From Emiliania huxleyi CCMP1516 (Eukaryota > Haptophyta > Isochrysidales > Noelaerhabdaceae): a stretch of DNA of 64,000 bases. Every line of letters starts with the position of its first letter. The first letter of the stretch is position 1. A program made the translations under genes and the position numbers. Positions 36,801 to 46,090 of this stretch are shown here, piece by piece. The DNA lies in assembly GCF_000372725.1 (NCBI RefSeq), contig NW_005202176.1:406044-470043 (forward strand). Direction: 5' to 3'. The notes under the pieces were generated by a model that searched no databases, was not told the origin of the DNA, and saw nothing but the letters and a program-made list of their open reading frames with translations.

Positions 36801-39800
36801 GGCCGCGCCGCCAGCAGCCGCACGTCAGCGCGGGCGAGCGAGGCAAGCGCCGCCACCGCGTGGCCAAGCACACACCCGCCAACCGCCAGCTCCGCCCCCG
36901 CCGCCGCGCCGAGAGCCGCCACGCGCGCCGCACAATCCGAGCCGGGCGCACCCGGGTCGCCGGGGTACGCACCCAGCACGTTGAGCACGTCGCGAAAGTT
37001 GAGGCCGACGCACCACACCCGCAACGAAGCCTCGCCGTCCGCCGCTACGCCGCTCCCGACCGGCTGCGGCACCACGCGCAAACTCGTCAGCGAGCCCCGC
37101 GCGTCAAAGCGAAGCGCGATGGGGCACGAAAGCGAGCACGCCGCAGCGACGAGCCGAGGCGCGAGAGCGACGTCGCCCACGAGGCGCAGCTCCGGCTCGG
37201 CCAAGCCCTGGAGGGCCAGCGCCGCCGCCGCCGGCTCCACGAGGGACACCGCCGCCGCGCCAGAGAGCGCAAGACAACCGAGCGGCGCCGATGGCGCCTC
37301 GCTCCGCGCCGACCGCGCGAGTCCCAGCAAGCCGGGCTGGTGCTCGTGGCTGTCCCGCGAGCGAGCGCCGCAAGCCCGCACCAGCCACAGAGGCACTTGG
37401 AGAGAGCCACCCGCCAGCTGTGAGCGCACCACGCCCAGCGCCGCCTCAAGCGCCCCGACCGGCTCGGCTGCCGCGCTCGTGCCCGCGATGCCACTGGGCG
37501 CCAACACCAAAGAGTCCGTCTGCCGCCCGCCGGTGACCTCGGCCGCCGGCGAGCGCCGCAGCCGCGGCCGGCACCTCCCGAGCACCAGCGCGCCACCGTC
37601 AGCGCCGCCAGCAGAGATAGGGAGAGCCGCCCCGCCGGCCGGCCGCCACGCCGTAGTGTACAAATGCCGCTCGCGATCCGACGCAGCCGACTCCGCAATC
37701 GCGCGGCTCTCAAAGCCGCTCAGCCGCACCGCTGGCGCGCTGCCACACGCCGCGCCCGCGAGCCAGACGCTGACCAAGCTCCCGCTCTCCCGAGCAGCGA
37801 CCGACCAGAGCCGCCCCGAGGCCTGTTGCAGAGCGGCTGCGCCCACGGCGAACGGCAGCCGAGTGCAGCCGGAGCGGGTCTCGGAGACCAGCTGCGTGAG
37901 CTGCAACGCGCCGTCCAGGTCGGCCGGGTGCAGCTGCGTGCCAGACAGCCTGGAGCGCTTGTGCAGCCGTGCCGTCGCTGCGCCGGCCGTGGACAAGCGC
38001 GCCGCAGCGAGCGTGCGGTACTCCGGGCCGTACTCAAGCCGCATCGAGCGCGAGTGGGCGTAAAGCCGGCCGACACCCGACGCGCATGTGCAAGCGCTGG
38101 CGACGGACGGCAGGTCGAGCGGCGCGCTCGGCGAAGCGAGCGGACACGACGCGCCGGCGCAGTGCGCCGTGTGATCTGTCGGCTCCTCGCCGACGCCGCT
38201 GATCTCGAACCGGCCTGCGGCCGTGTCGACCTCACAGCTCACGCGCGCCGCCGAGCCGTCGAGCACGAGCGGCTTCAGAAAGAAGACGCGCCGCAGCGCA
38301 GCGCCTGCTGACGGCACGCTGCCGTGGGCGGCTGCGCTGGCCGCCCGCGCCATCTCCAGATATGCCGCCGCGGGAAAGACGACCTGGCCGTCGACGATGT
38401 GGTCGGCGACCAACGCCGCCAGCCGACCGACCGCCGGGCTCCACGCAGTCGTCAAGCTGCCGGCGCTCGACACGTGGGCGCGCAGCGGGTGGCAGCCCGC
38501 CCACGGCTCGAAGCGACGGCGCTGCATCACAACCGGCACGGCGCCCGACCGAAGCCGAGGACGCGACGTCCGCCGCTCGGCGTCGACCACGCACGACGCG
38601 ATCGTCCCGCTGTAGCCGAAGGAGCTCACCGCCCCTGTCGCCGCCGCGCCACCGCCCACCTGGAGGAAAGGCGAGTGCTGCGACGGGAGCGACGCGGTCG
38701 GCGAGCCCTCAAAGACCGCCGCAATGTGCGGGTTGACCGTGCGTAGCTGCGCGTTCGGCGACGCGACGCCGCCGCCAAGACCGACGGCCAGCCGCAGCAG
38801 CCCGGAGCCGCCCGCCGCCGGCTCGCCGTGGCCGGCGTTGGCCTTGACGCTCCCGATGGGCAGCGTGCACTCGTCGCCGAGGTACGTCAGCACCGCCGCG
38901 GCGAGCGAGCGCATCTCGATCGGGTCGCCCAGCGCCGTGCCCGTGCCGTGCGCCTCCCACATCGACAGGTCCTCGCACGGCAGGGCCGCGTCCACCAGAG
39001 TCGCGTCGAGCAGCGCGTGCTGGGCTCGCCCGTTCGGCGCGGTCAGGCTCGCGCTCTTCCCGTCCTGCCGCACGCAGCTGCCTCGCATGGTAAGCGAGCA
39101 TCTCGTTGCCCCAGCCGTCGTGCGCAGCGTGAGCGCGCAGCACGCCTCGCCGCGCGCGTACCCGTCGGCCCGAGCGTCGAAGGTGTGGCACCGGCCGCGC
39201 GCTGACAGCATGCCAGCCACCGCAAAGTTCACCGTCATTTGCGGGCTGAGCATGAGGAAGATGGATGCCGTGACGGCGCCGACGCATTCTTTGAGCTGCG
39301 TCGCCCGCAAGCCGGCGTGGCACGCCACCAGCGCGGCGGAGCACGCCGTGTCGTACGAGACGCACGGGCCCTGCAGGCCGAGCACGTAGGAAAGCCGGCC
39401 TGAAGCGATCGAGTGCGCGCTCCCCGTCGCGGCGTACACGCTCCCGCCCGCCGGCGACGCGTGCAGCAAAGACGTGAAGTCACTGGAGATAGCTGCGATC
39501 GCCACAAAGACGCCGAACGTCGTGTCCGCCAGGGCCGCCCGCTCGAGGCCTGCGCCGCGCAGCGACTCGTAGCCCCGCTCGAGCAGCAACCGCTGCTGCG
39601 GGTCCATCGACTGCGCCTCGGCGCTCGACACGCCGAAACGCGCGTGGTCAAACAGCTCCGCGCCGTGGACAAACGCGCCGTGCCGCACGCGCCTCGCCAC
39701 CTCGCCGTCGGAGGGGCTCGGCGCCTCAAGCGTCCAACGCTCGACGGGCACCTCCGACACGAGGTTGGCGGCGCAATTTACCACTTTGCTCGCCGCACGC

Positions 39801-42800
39801 AAGTGACAAGCTCCTGCTGGCCAGAGGATACTTGCTCCCCCCGCAACCACCGCCAAGCGCTCGTCGCCCTGGCGACAAGCGGGGAGAAACTGCAGCCCCG
39901 GGAGCCGCGAGGCAGACGCCGCCGGCGGAGAGAGGCGGGAGTGAATGTGTGCGGCGATCCCCTCGGCCGTGCCGAACTCGAAAACGATGGTGGACGAGAG
40001 GTTGAGCCTGAAGGTTGCCTCGAGCTGTGCGGCGAGGTACGTGGCTCCGAGCGAGTCCAGGCCGCCCTCCACGAGAGGGGAGTTGAGTTGGAAATCCGAG
40101 TTGCCGCTGACGCGGTGCACGGCCTGAAGCACCGCCTCCCCGACCTCGGAAAGGCCGGGCGCCTCCTCGGGGTGCGCGCTCACGGTTGAAGAGAGGGACA
40201 TCTCCGAGGACGACTCGGTCGTGCCCGAGTACCCGCGTGACGACTCCGTCGTCGCCGAGTACCCGCGCACCGTCTCCACGGGCTCGCTCGACGGGGTGCG
40301 GTCAGCGAGCAGCGGTGGGCCGCCGCTCTGTCGAAGCGCGTCAGCGATCGCGTCAAGGCATTCTGGGTTGCGCACGGAGCCGCGGTCGCCAGTATCCGTG
40401 CCGGCGAGGAGTGCGCGGAGCATACGGCGCAGGTACTTGCCAGAGTACGTCTCGGGCAGCGCCGGCACAGCAATGAAGCGCGCTGGGACGGCCAGCGGGC
40501 CGAGCCGCGCCTTGACGAGGGAGCGCAAGCGAGCCTCGTCCTTCATGCCGAGGGTGGCTTCGCGCTTTAGCACCAGGAAGGCGCAAGGCACCGTGCCGAG
40601 GATCGCGTCGTCGAGGCCACTCACGGCGACGTTGAGCAGGGGAGATGCGTCGCTGTCGCGGTCACGCAGCAACGCGTTTTCAATCTCTTCGGTGCCAATC
40701 CGGTTGCCGCCGACGTTGATCACTTCGTCTGTGTTTCGGGGGCAACGGCAGTGCGGGGGGGGGGAGGGGTTACTGAGCAAACGGAGCCTGGGTGGCCACT
40801 GCTGGGGGTGGCAAAAGGAGAATGGGGTGGAGGATACACGTGGCCCGGGTGACGGGAGGTGTGGGCGGGGGGGGGAGCGGTCCCAGGGGCGGGGGGCGGG
40901 GGGGAGGTGGGGGCGGGGCGAGAGCGCCAGAGCGGCCGTGGAAGGTGTAGGAGCCGTCAGCGTGTCGGATGGCCGCGTCGCCCTGGATGTAGCAGCCCTG
41001 GGAGAAGTAGGCCGCCCAGCGGTTCAGATCGCCGCTCCAGCCCGGCTCTCCGTACCCGTCGGAGCTCCACACCTGCGTTGGCGCGCAAGGGCTCCGCTCA
41101 AGGCTCGGCCACACCGTTCGCCCGCCGCATTCCCTCGCGTGCTCTGTCGCATCTAGGTCTCCTGACCGTGAGCGCCATGTAAGGGTACGGCCGCCGGATG
41201 ACCACCTCTCCCTTCTCGCCCGCGGCGGCCTCGCGCCAGCCCTCGCCGTCCGCGACGAGCACGGCGGCGTCGATCCAAGGCAGGGGCCAGCTGCGCGCGT
41301 CTGGCTGAAGCGGCTGGTCGTTGTTGCCGTGGCATCGGCTCCAGACGATGCCGCCGTGCTCGGTCGCCCAGTAGGAGTTGATGTAGTTTGGAGTGAGGTG
41401 GCGCATCGCAAAGTCGTGCACCACCGAGTTGACCTGCGGAGAGGGGCATGGGGGCCAGAGGGGTGAGCGGCGCGCCCTGGCGCAGCTCAACAGTCGGACC
41501 CCGATGAGGCGTTTGGAGGGCGAGCGGCATCCCGATGATGTCGATGGACACCGAGCATGTCCATGTGGCGTTATAGCAGCCGTTTCCAATGCGGAACACA
41601 TTCGCGGGTGCAAATTCACAGCCGCCAGCCAGAGTGCACGCGCTTTTGGGGATGCTGTCAGTCTGCACTCAGTACGGCAGGGCAGGCGTCACTCACCGGC
41701 TCGGCGCAGAACGTCCCGAGGCGCAGGCTGCTCAAGTCGTGGCGCGCGAGCATGGCCTCGGCTTCGGGGTTGGTCATGATCATCCGGAGGAAAGTGGAGC
41801 CGGCCTAGTGCGAGGCGTGACGGGAAGGCGTGTGCTCACGCCGGGGGCGACGCCACATAAGTCGGGCGCTGGTTTCCAGACTCGCGAAGAGGAACGGGGG
41901 GGGAGGGAGGTGCTAGGTCAGAGGAGGGTGGGGCGGTGCGCACCTTGAGCACGCTCACGCGGTGCCGAGCGATGACGGCGGCGAAGCGGTCGGGCGGAGA
42001 GACGGGCGAGCCGTCCAGAAGGACTGAGGGTGTGCGGCTGAGCAGAGCGGCGGAGATCATGTACGCCTGGCCCGTGATCCAGCCGGGGGTGGCAATCACG
42101 AGCAGCACGTCGCCCGTGGAGGGCGGCGCCGCTCTGGCGGCCGCGGCCGTGGAGGCGGCGGCGTCGGGGCTCTCGCTCGCCGTGGCGAAGCCGGCTACCG
42201 GAGGGGAGGCCGCTGGGGCGGCCCTGGGAGGCGCGTCTGGGGCGGGGGCCCTTGGAGGGGCGGCGGGGAGGTCGAGCGCGATCGCACTGGTGGCGCACAG
42301 TCCGAGCTGGAAGCCGGCGTGTGAGTGGACGATCCCCTTCGGCTTGCCCGTCGACCCGCTCGTGTACAGGATGAAGAGCGGGTGCGACGCCTCGACGGGC
42401 ACCGGCGGCTCGACCCGCCAGAGCAGAGAGACGAGCTCGCGGTCTGACCAGTCCTGGCGCACCGTCTCTGCCGCCGCGCCGGCCGCCGCCTCGAGCGCGA
42501 GCTGGGCCTGGGCGAGGAGGCTCTCGGCGAGGGCTGCGCCCGCCGGCCAGCCTTGCGTCTGCACGGTGGCGGGCGGAGGAGGTTGGCGAGGGCGGGCGCG
42601 CAGAGACGCAGAGAGTGGGGAGCGGGTGCGGAGGTGGGGCGGGCGGAGAAGCAGCTTGTGTGGCCACACCTCGTCGCCGCTCGCCGGGCCGGCGAGGAGG
42701 GCCCTGGGCGGCCGAGGCGCCGCGGCGGCTGCCTCGCGCGAGGCGGCTGCGAGGCCGCTGCTCGTGATGAGGAGGGACGCGCCCACGTCCTCCAGCCTCG

Positions 42801-43660
42801 AGCTGAGGGTCATGGCGGAGGTGCCCGCCGCGACCGCGACGAAGGGCACGCCGATCCGCTTGGCTGCCTGCGACGGGCGGCGGGGCGCAGTGCGTCTCGC
42901 CTCGCGCGTGGTGGCCGCTCTGGCGCGGCGGGCAGGGGCTGCTCTCTCCCGTGTGAGAGCTGTGGGGCGGCGGCAGGGGCGGAGGCAGGGGCGGAGGCAG
43001 GGCACGCACCTGGATCCAGACGACAGCCTCTTCGCCGTTGGGGAGGTGGACGGCGATGCGCGGCGAGGGTGTGGTGCCAAGCGCATCGCGCAGCGCGCGC
43101 GCCGCAAGCGTCGATCGCAACAGCAGCTCCCGCCGCGACAGCCTCCTCGCCGGTCCTGAGACGGGCTCGCAGAGGAACGCTGTCTCGGCACCGCCGCCGG
43201 CTAGCACGGGCTCGTCGCACTCGTTGAAGGCGGCGTTGGTCTTGGCGCCGACGAACCAGCGTGCGGTGTGCGGCCCTCCCTCCTGGCGCACCACCGCACC
43301 CCACGGCGACCATGCGGCGGCGCCGCCGGAGAGCCCAGCCGCCGATGCGCCGTCGGCCGCCCACCCAAGCCACTGGCCGGATGCCTGGTCCAGACGCAGC
43401 CACGCCCGGCGCTGGTCGTGGAAAAAGTAGAGCGAGCGGGCTGCCAGAGGGCCCCAGAGCCCCGATGGGTCTGTGTTTGCACTTGTCTGGAGTGCGGTGG
43501 CTTGCGCATTGCTCGAGACGCGTAGGCGACGAGCATTGTCCGCCGCGGCGGCTGGCCACTCCTGGGCGGCTCCTTCCGAGTCGCGCGCTGTTGCACCGGA
43601 GTTGGGTGGCGATGTGTTGACGTCTGGCTCGCCGTCGGATCGTTTCGTGGAGGTGCACAT
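3812..43660 (-). CDS. Giant modular polyketide synthase lacking acyltransferases, 7 extension modules plus thioesterase
   Basis: Reconstructed coding exons (minus strand) are 43660-43010, 42867-42670, 42558-41944, 41804-41697, 41433-41167, 41072-40928 and 40728-3812. Phases are consistent throughout and give about 12,966 residues. Domain order: acyl-CoA ligase, ACP; three times KS-DH-ER-KR-ACP; KS-DH-ER-cMT-KR-ACP; KS-KR-ACP; KS-DH-ER-cMT-KR-ACP; KS-ER-cMT-KR-ACP; thioesterase. All seven KS domains keep Cys (DTACS), His (EAHGTGT) and His (NxGH). No GHSxG-type acyltransferase lies between any KS and the next domain, so malonyl units must be loaded in trans. The first-exon start (ATG at 43658-43660) is the least certain point. 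An upstream in-frame Met near 43969 sits in a microsatellite. Five introns are GT-AG; the sixth (40927-40729) is GC-AG and joins residues matching the ligase motif GRSDEVINVGG. Giant PKSs are known in haptophytes; the product of this one is unknown. Confidence 0.92.
3815..5190 (-). other. PKS terminal thioesterase with C-terminal extension
   Basis: About residues 12508-12966. An alpha/beta-hydrolase thioesterase with the nucleophile elbow IGGSLGA (Ser near residue 12604, about 4895-4913) and the preceding strand PLVIAHSVVGDEQGYE. It would release the finished chain by hydrolysis or cyclisation. The nucleophile lies about 360 residues before the C-terminus, longer than a typical PKS thioesterase tail; the last part is Ala/Arg-rich with a Gly run (SGGGGS) and no recognised domain. 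Confidence 0.8.
5300..10280 (-). other. PKS module 7: KS-ER-cMT-KR-ACP, no DH
   Basis: About residues 10812-12468. KS (about 10265-9100) has YDTACSST, EAHGTGT and NAGHAEA; its C-terminal half is nearly identical to the KS of module 5. A short linker replaces the DH, and the protein passes directly into an ER-cMT-KR block nearly identical to module 6 (offset 5,160 nt). The KR has His instead of Tyr (codon at 5876-5878). With no DH the ER should have no enoyl substrate, so the unit would stay beta-keto or beta-hydroxy with an alpha-methyl. The ACP site is GLDSLG (about 5525-5310). Confidence 0.86.
10400..16370 (-). other. PKS module 6: KS-DH-ER-cMT-KR-ACP
   Basis: About residues 8783-10768. 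Its KS (about 16350-15120) is the most divergent in the protein but has LDTACSSA, IEAHGTGT and NVGHAEP. From the KS C-terminus (SSFGYSGTIVHAV) onward the module is nearly identical to module 4, offset about 9,100 nt, through DH, ER, cMT, KR and ACP. The KR again has His in place of Tyr (codon at 11036-11038). A methyl-branched unit is predicted; the extent of reduction depends on whether the altered KR works. Confidence 0.86.
16430..19390 (-). other. PKS module 5: KS-KR-ACP
   Basis: About residues 7775-8758. KS (about 19380-18200) has YDTACSST, VEAHGTGT and NAGHAEP. No DH or ER is present. A structural pseudo-reductase segment follows (about 18090-17520), then a KR (about 17500-16900) with TGGLGGLG and an intact Tyr in ASYASAN. 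The ACP has GIDSLA (about 16660-16440). This module should leave a beta-hydroxyl. The KR and ACP are unlike those of the other modules, so this is a separate lineage from the duplicated blocks. Confidence 0.86.
19500..25440 (-). other. PKS module 4: KS-DH-ER-cMT-KR-ACP
   Basis: About residues 5760-7735. The KS (about 25430-24220) is distinct from all others but has VDTACSAG, EEAHGTGT and NAGHAEP. DH (about 24180-23280) has HVVQGRVIFP and HPADLDGALQ. ER (about 22620-21660) has HATAGGVGLAA. The C-methyltransferase (about 21540-20640) has the SAM motif VEVGAGTGGT and ATNVLHAT. In the KR (about 20590-20030) the usual catalytic Tyr is His (TPHSAAN, codon at 20135-20137). The ACP site is GLDSLG (about 19720-19510). 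It differs from module 6 in ER and cMT patches, for example LDALGELPSEY versus LIVLDQYPGPR. Confidence 0.86.
25540..30180 (-). other. PKS module 3: KS-DH-ER-KR-ACP
   Basis: About residues 4180-5722. KS to KR are almost identical to module 2. The KR C-terminus, the linker and the ACP (about 25990-25550) are diverged: they carry AAGSAVSARLQASG and an ACP site GLDSLG instead of GVDSLG. The near-identical repeat therefore stops inside the end of the KR. All catalytic residues are intact; full reduction is predicted. Confidence 0.88.
30310..34980 (-). other. PKS module 2: KS-DH-ER-KR-ACP
   Basis: About residues 2580-4135. Same order and catalytic residues as module 1 and nearly identical at the DNA level, offset by 4,800 nt. 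A distinguishing patch lies at the ER entrance near 32245, where LNKSVAADD replaces VGSGVAADG. One KS position reads TCFAVAGM where module 3 reads TSFAVAGM. Full reduction is predicted. Confidence 0.88.
35110..39780 (-). other. PKS module 1: KS-DH-ER-KR-ACP
   Basis: About protein residues 980-2535. KS (about 39780-38570) has DTACSAA, EAHGTGT and NAGHGEP. DH (about 38540-37680) has HIVDGQVVFP and the Asp in HPADLDGALQ. ER (about 37110-36150) has the NADPH loop HAGAGGVGLAA. KR (about 36130-35600) has TGGSGGLA and the catalytic Tyr in SNYSAAN. ACP (about 35355-35120) has AGVDSLG. All catalytic residues are present, so full reduction to a methylene is predicted. Its KS differs from those of modules 2 and 3 in three short patches, including a two-residue-longer segment (AAISSDF versus ASVDF). 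Confidence 0.88.
39935..43660 (-). other. PKS loading didomain: acyl-CoA ligase (AMP-forming) and loading ACP
   Basis: About residues 1-660 plus the start of the long exon resemble acetyl/propionyl-CoA synthetases. Motifs in order: N-terminal WFVGAKTNAAFN; phosphate loop TSGSTGKPKG near residue 349; NSYWATEHGG; GCYIQGD; HGRSDEVINVGGNRIGTEEIE split by an intron; and SGKYLRRM with the C-terminal Lys. The domain would adenylate a carboxylic acid and transfer it to the ACP at about 40160-39935, whose phosphopantetheine site is GLDSLG. The substrate cannot be read from sequence; resemblance to acetyl-CoA synthetase suggests a short acid. A low-complexity Ser/Glu/Gly linker with near-duplicate RGYSATTESS units (about 40200-40290) separates ligase and ACP. 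Confidence 0.85.
40729..40927 (-). other. GC-AG intron in the PKS ligase region
   Basis: The donor reads TCTG|GCGCTC and the acceptor ACACAG|AC. Only this join restores the continuous ligase motif GRSDEVINVGG across the exon boundary, with phase 1. The other inferred PKS introns are 42868-43009, 42559-42669, 41805-41943, 41434-41696 and 41073-41166, all GT-AG. Confidence 0.8.
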
Positions 43661-43877
43661 GCCCTTCTGGCGGGGGACACGAGCGCACACGCGTAAGTCT
43701 GCCGCCGACACTTGTACCGCGTCTCTGAGTGCATCTCCGCGAGCTGGATTCGTTTCGGCGGCGGCGTCTGGGCGCGCGGCGAAGGTCACGCGCCTGGGGG
43801 GGATGCAGAAAGGGGAAAAGTAGACAGCAGCGGAGCTGTGTGTGTGTGTGTGTGTGAGTGTGTGTTGTGTTTGTTTG

Positions 43878-43908
<31 letters not shown>

Positions 43909-44881
43909 GAGAAGGCGTGTCTCTCACACTCATGAAGAGAGGAGGTTGCTGGGAGCCCTGGCGCTGCACCTAGGTGCAGCAAAATTGGCGTGAGCAACTG
44001 CGAGGCATGAAAGCCAAGAAGCCAAGTGCTAGCAGCGGCGGCGGCGGGCGACAGACAGAGCGGAGAGGTGGGTGAGTGGCACCGATCCCTACGCTTCCAG
44101 CCGCGCAGCACGGTGCCACCCTGGATGCTTGTGTGGGGTGCGGGGACGCCGCAGCCGGATGGATGCAGCCACGGTCGCACAGGCGGCTCGGTGGCCGTGT
44201 GTGCCGGCCGCCGTTGTGTCTTTCGGCCGCGACTAGCGACGGCGAATGGGCAACCTAGGAAGGGAGCGCGCCTGCTGCTCGCCGAATGTTCTCGGCCATC
44301 CATCTGTCTTTAGGCCGGCGTGTTTTCGCCAGGCCGCACACGTCGTCTCGAGCTCGTTGGGCCCGCGCGACAGCGTCTCGGTGTACGAAAAAGAAAACTC
44401 GTTGCGCGTGCCGTCCTCCCATCCCTCCCGTGGATTGCCTGTCTTCTTTCTTTCTTTTTCGCGATGCGCCCTCCTGATGCACTTGAGCACTTGACTTGAG
44501 CACTGGATATAGGGTCGATTCCGCATGGTAAACAGGACCCCTCGATCGTCTCGCCGGTCGACGCACCCCCCGTTCGCGGGCAGGGTCTCTCGCGATGATC
44601 TACTTCTTGCTGCTGGCCTGCTTCTCTTCCTCACTCATGTACTCCGCCTCGGCGAAGCTGCATGCAGCAGCGGCACGCGTGTGCCTGCTCCTGCGGTGCA
44701 CAGCCACAGGGACCTCGACCTGCTGGTCGGCACTTGTGCTCGGCGTCGTAGGCCACGCTGGTCGCTGCAACAGCACGACTCGCGGCTGGTTCACGACTAC
44801 CCCGGAAAAAGTACCTCTCGCCACGGGGAGACGCCTCTACAGCGCCTGAAGACATAGAAAAAACAACGGCTACCTGACTGA
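43661..44881. other. Region 5' of the PKS gene, no supported gene
   Basis: This stretch should contain the PKS promoter and 5' leader, on the minus strand. It holds an imperfect GT microsatellite (43837-43909). I see no clear TATA box. A plus-strand ORF at 44595-44849 begins with a hydrophobic stretch but has no other support. Confidence 0.5.
43837..43909 (+). repeat. GT/TG microsatellite
   Basis: Imperfect TG dinucleotide tract interrupted by TTTGTTTGTTT, upstream of the PKS start. On the minus strand it is an AC tract, read in one frame as alternating Thr-His. Confidence 0.95.
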
Positions 44882-45999
44882 GTCTACCCTAAGAGCGTCC
44901 CGCTCCCCGAGCCCGAGTCCCTTCCAGCTACCGACGCGATTCTCAATGGCACTTGCAAATCCACGTACCCGCGGCCGCGGGCGCTCGCTGCCATCAAGAA
45001 TCACAAGGACTGGTTCGCGCACCAGGAGCTCGTCAAGGCGCGGGATGTGCACGTCAAGAACTACCCGTCCCTCGGAGACAGCGCCGTCAACAACCGCGAA
45101 GCCGCGCGCTTCGTCTCCGCCTCAACGCCTTTCGCCGGCAAGGCCTTCGATGTCCGTGTCGACGGTACGTACGCCACCGCCCTCTCCTCCGACACCCTCC
45201 AGGACGAGCTCCAGCGGAAGCTCGGCCTTTGGCTCTCCGCGGCGCTTCCCACCCTTCGGGTCGCGCTCGAGCGGGGCATGCCAGTCGATTTCTTCGGCGA
45301 CTACCTTTACAACAAGGCCCACCACCGGCGGCCCCACGACGGCGTCCTCGCCGCCTGGGAGGACGCGATGCGCGCCCCGGCCAACGCGCCGGTCGTGCAC
45401 GGCGACAAGGAGAAACCAGAGCTCACCCGGCAGTACAACGAGGGGTACAAGACTGACCTCGCAGAACCCCATGCGGGGCCAGGAGGGTGCGATGACGTGA
45501 ATGAAATCAAGCTCTGGACGCCCCTCCTCAAGACCTCCTCGACGGGCGTTGGCAACGCCTCGAGTGGCGGCACGCCCGCCTCCGTCGGCCACTCCTACGC
45601 CTTCGGCAACACCGAAGAGAAGGCCCGCCGCCTGAACATGGGCTGCAAGGCGCGCGGGCAGCCCAGCCAACCCTTCTCCCACAAGACCGGCCACGGCTAC
45701 GTCAAGGCGCGCATCGCGGTTTCTACCACGACGCGATCTTTGTCAAGCGCAACAACTTCAACCTGCTGCTCCACGAGACGTTCGGCGGCGGCTTCTCGCC
45801 CACCGCCGTTCTCAAGCTGCGCCGCCTCGCGCGCAAAGTCGCGCGCGGCAGCGTTGACCGCACGGCCTACTCGCCCAAGTACTCGCTCTCTTTTATGTCC
45901 CACCATGCAGAGCGCATCTCTCTCTCTGTTGTGCGAGGCGTGAACCGCGCCATTCGCTCTCACCTGGCAACCCTGTCTGCACGTCTCGCGCGCGCGTGA
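44882..45999 (+). pseudogene. Frameshifted gene remnant of unknown family
   Basis: Continuous protein-like sequence starts after a stop at 44879-44881 and runs in one frame (VYPKSVPLPEPESLPATD..., DWFAHQELVKARDV, DVRVDGTYATALSSDTLQDE) to about 45710. It then continues in another frame (FYHDAIFVKRNNFNLLLHET, LLLHETFGGGFSPTAVLKL) to a stop at 45997-45999. Both parts have the look of conserved coding sequence, so a one-base-class indel near 45705-45720 is likely. There is no convincing start codon at the left end. I do not recognise the family. The stop codon lies inside the 91-nt repeat shared with 738-828, so a mobile element or dispersed multigene family is a reasonable suspicion. Confidence 0.5.
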
Positions 46000-46062
46000 A
46001 CAGGGCTCCAGGCCCCAAATTACGTGTGAGTGTTAGAGTTGTTTGGTATTGCTAAAAATCTC
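45972..46062 (+). repeat. 91-nt dispersed repeat, copy 2
   Basis: Partner of 738-828 with two substitutions. Here it covers the last nine codons (LSARLARA and flanking), the stop codon and about 60 nt of 3' flank of the remnant at 44882-45999. Confidence 0.85.
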
Positions 46063-46090
46063 AAGACACAACAAAAGGCGGGCGCACAAC

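Larger units (their letters stand above)
25990..39790 (-). repeat. Near-identical 4.8 kb tandem repeats (PKS modules 1-3)
   Basis: Three consecutive copies at a 4,800-nt period (4,803 or more across the module 1 KS, which has small insertions). They are nearly identical over KS, DH, ER and KR, with only scattered substitutions. The third copy loses similarity near the KR C-terminus at about 25990. The scale and identity imply recent duplication or ongoing gene conversion, and could also hide assembly collapse or expansion. Confidence 0.9.

Noticed and set aside
40729..40780. Methionine at 40780 as PKS start
   Set aside because: It lies in the GC-AG intron. The true sequence upstream is the acyl-CoA ligase in six further exons.
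41936..43159. Plus-strand 407-codon ORF
   Set aside because: Opposite strand of the ligase exons and introns; no domain.
43661..43969. N-terminal PKS extension from a Met at 43969
   Set aside because: Would translate the GT microsatellite as Thr-His repeats and has no ligase similarity.
44595..44849. 84-residue ORF with hydrophobic start
   Set aside because: A signal-peptide-like start alone is weak evidence in this composition, and the remainder has no recognisable features.
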